DNA from: Actinomycetota bacterium
GTDB taxonomy: Bacteria; Actinomycetota; Actinomycetes; Mycobacteriales; Micromonosporaceae
NCBI GenBank assembly: GCA_005885115.1
Contig: VAXX01000372.1
Span: 1-5,321, forward strand
Reading direction: 5' to 3'
Length of the DNA: 5,321 nt
A program made the translations under genes and the position numbers. This document shows, in pieces, positions 5,232 through 5,321 of this stretch; position 1 is the first letter of the stretch, and every line of letters begins with the position of its first letter. The notes under the pieces are model-generated. The model had not been told where the DNA came from. It ran no database searches and saw only the letters and a list, made by a program, of their open reading frames with translations.

Positions 5232-5321
5232 GTGATCCGATATCTCCCCGTGGGTTTCCTGTCCCGGCTGCGCCGGGGTCGCCGCCCCGCCGCCGTCGCG
5301 TTCGTCGCCGCGGGGGCCGCG
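5232..5321 (+). CDS. Start of an unidentified, probably exported or membrane protein (3' end outside window)
   Basis: A frame open from GTG 5232 (or GTG 5250) runs off the window. It reads VIRYLPVGFLSRLRRGRRPA followed by AVAFVAAGAA: a basic stretch (RLRRGRR) and then a small hydrophobic run, the look of a signal peptide or first membrane segment. The n-region is Arg-rich, but I do not see a full twin-arginine motif. TGA 5214-5216 closes the frame upstream, which limits the start. Only 30 residues are visible, so no family can be named. GTG 5232 has weak GGCGG upstream; GTG 5250 has no clear site. It diverges from the winged-helix gene. Confidence 0.5.
   Translation, partial: MIRYLPVGFLSRLRRGRRPAAVAFVAAGAA

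Noticed and set aside
1..5321. tRNA, rRNA, CRISPR arrays, insertion sequences, attachment sites
   Set aside because: No spaced direct repeats, no transposase-like frame, no terminal inverted repeats and no tRNA-like cloverleaf were seen on reading both strands.

Overview
The window is high-GC DNA (about 73% G+C by eye) with strong G/C wobble, GTG starts and 4-base GTGA gene overlaps, as in Actinomycetota. The abundance of GTAC words and GTA-C contexts suggests Micromonosporaceae, but that family-level guess is inference.

Most of the window is a locus for the nickel-pincer nucleotide (NPN) cofactor and a LarA-type 2-hydroxyacid racemase/epimerase. From left to right it holds: the last 92 codons of a larA-family gene (+, 1-279); a LacI-family regulator on the minus strand that converges on larA and overlaps its 3' end; larE (+, from 1295), the sacrificial sulfur transferase gene; larB (+, from 2091), the nicotinate-AD carboxylase/hydrolase gene, which overlaps larE by GTGA; larC (-, from 3797), the CTP-dependent nickel insertase gene, which converges on larB; a winged-helix HTH_42 (AlkZ/YcaQ-type) gene (-, 3794-4981) just upstream of larC and joined to it by GTGA; a non-coding stretch of about 250 bases; and at the right edge (+, from about 5232) the start of a protein with a signal-peptide-like N-terminus. 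LarB, LarE and LarC would together convert nicotinate adenine dinucleotide to the NPN cofactor that LarA-type enzymes need, and the LacI-type protein is the obvious candidate local regulator.

The main finding is that this set looks broken. larE has lost about 17 codons, including the segment that carries the sulfur-donating cysteine, and changes frame at the same point (about 1822-1826). larB and larC have each lost their conserved C-terminal end and are butted together so exactly that the last recognisable residue of both lies in the same triplet (2718-2720); each frame then runs on into the antisense of the other gene. The larA/lacI convergent junction (about 279) also has no spacer, and the lacI frame runs 33 codons, counting the stop, into antisense larA. 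Either the locus is decaying through short deletions, or the sequence has lost short segments (for example hairpin-forming GC-rich DNA) during sequencing or assembly. The sequence alone cannot decide between these.
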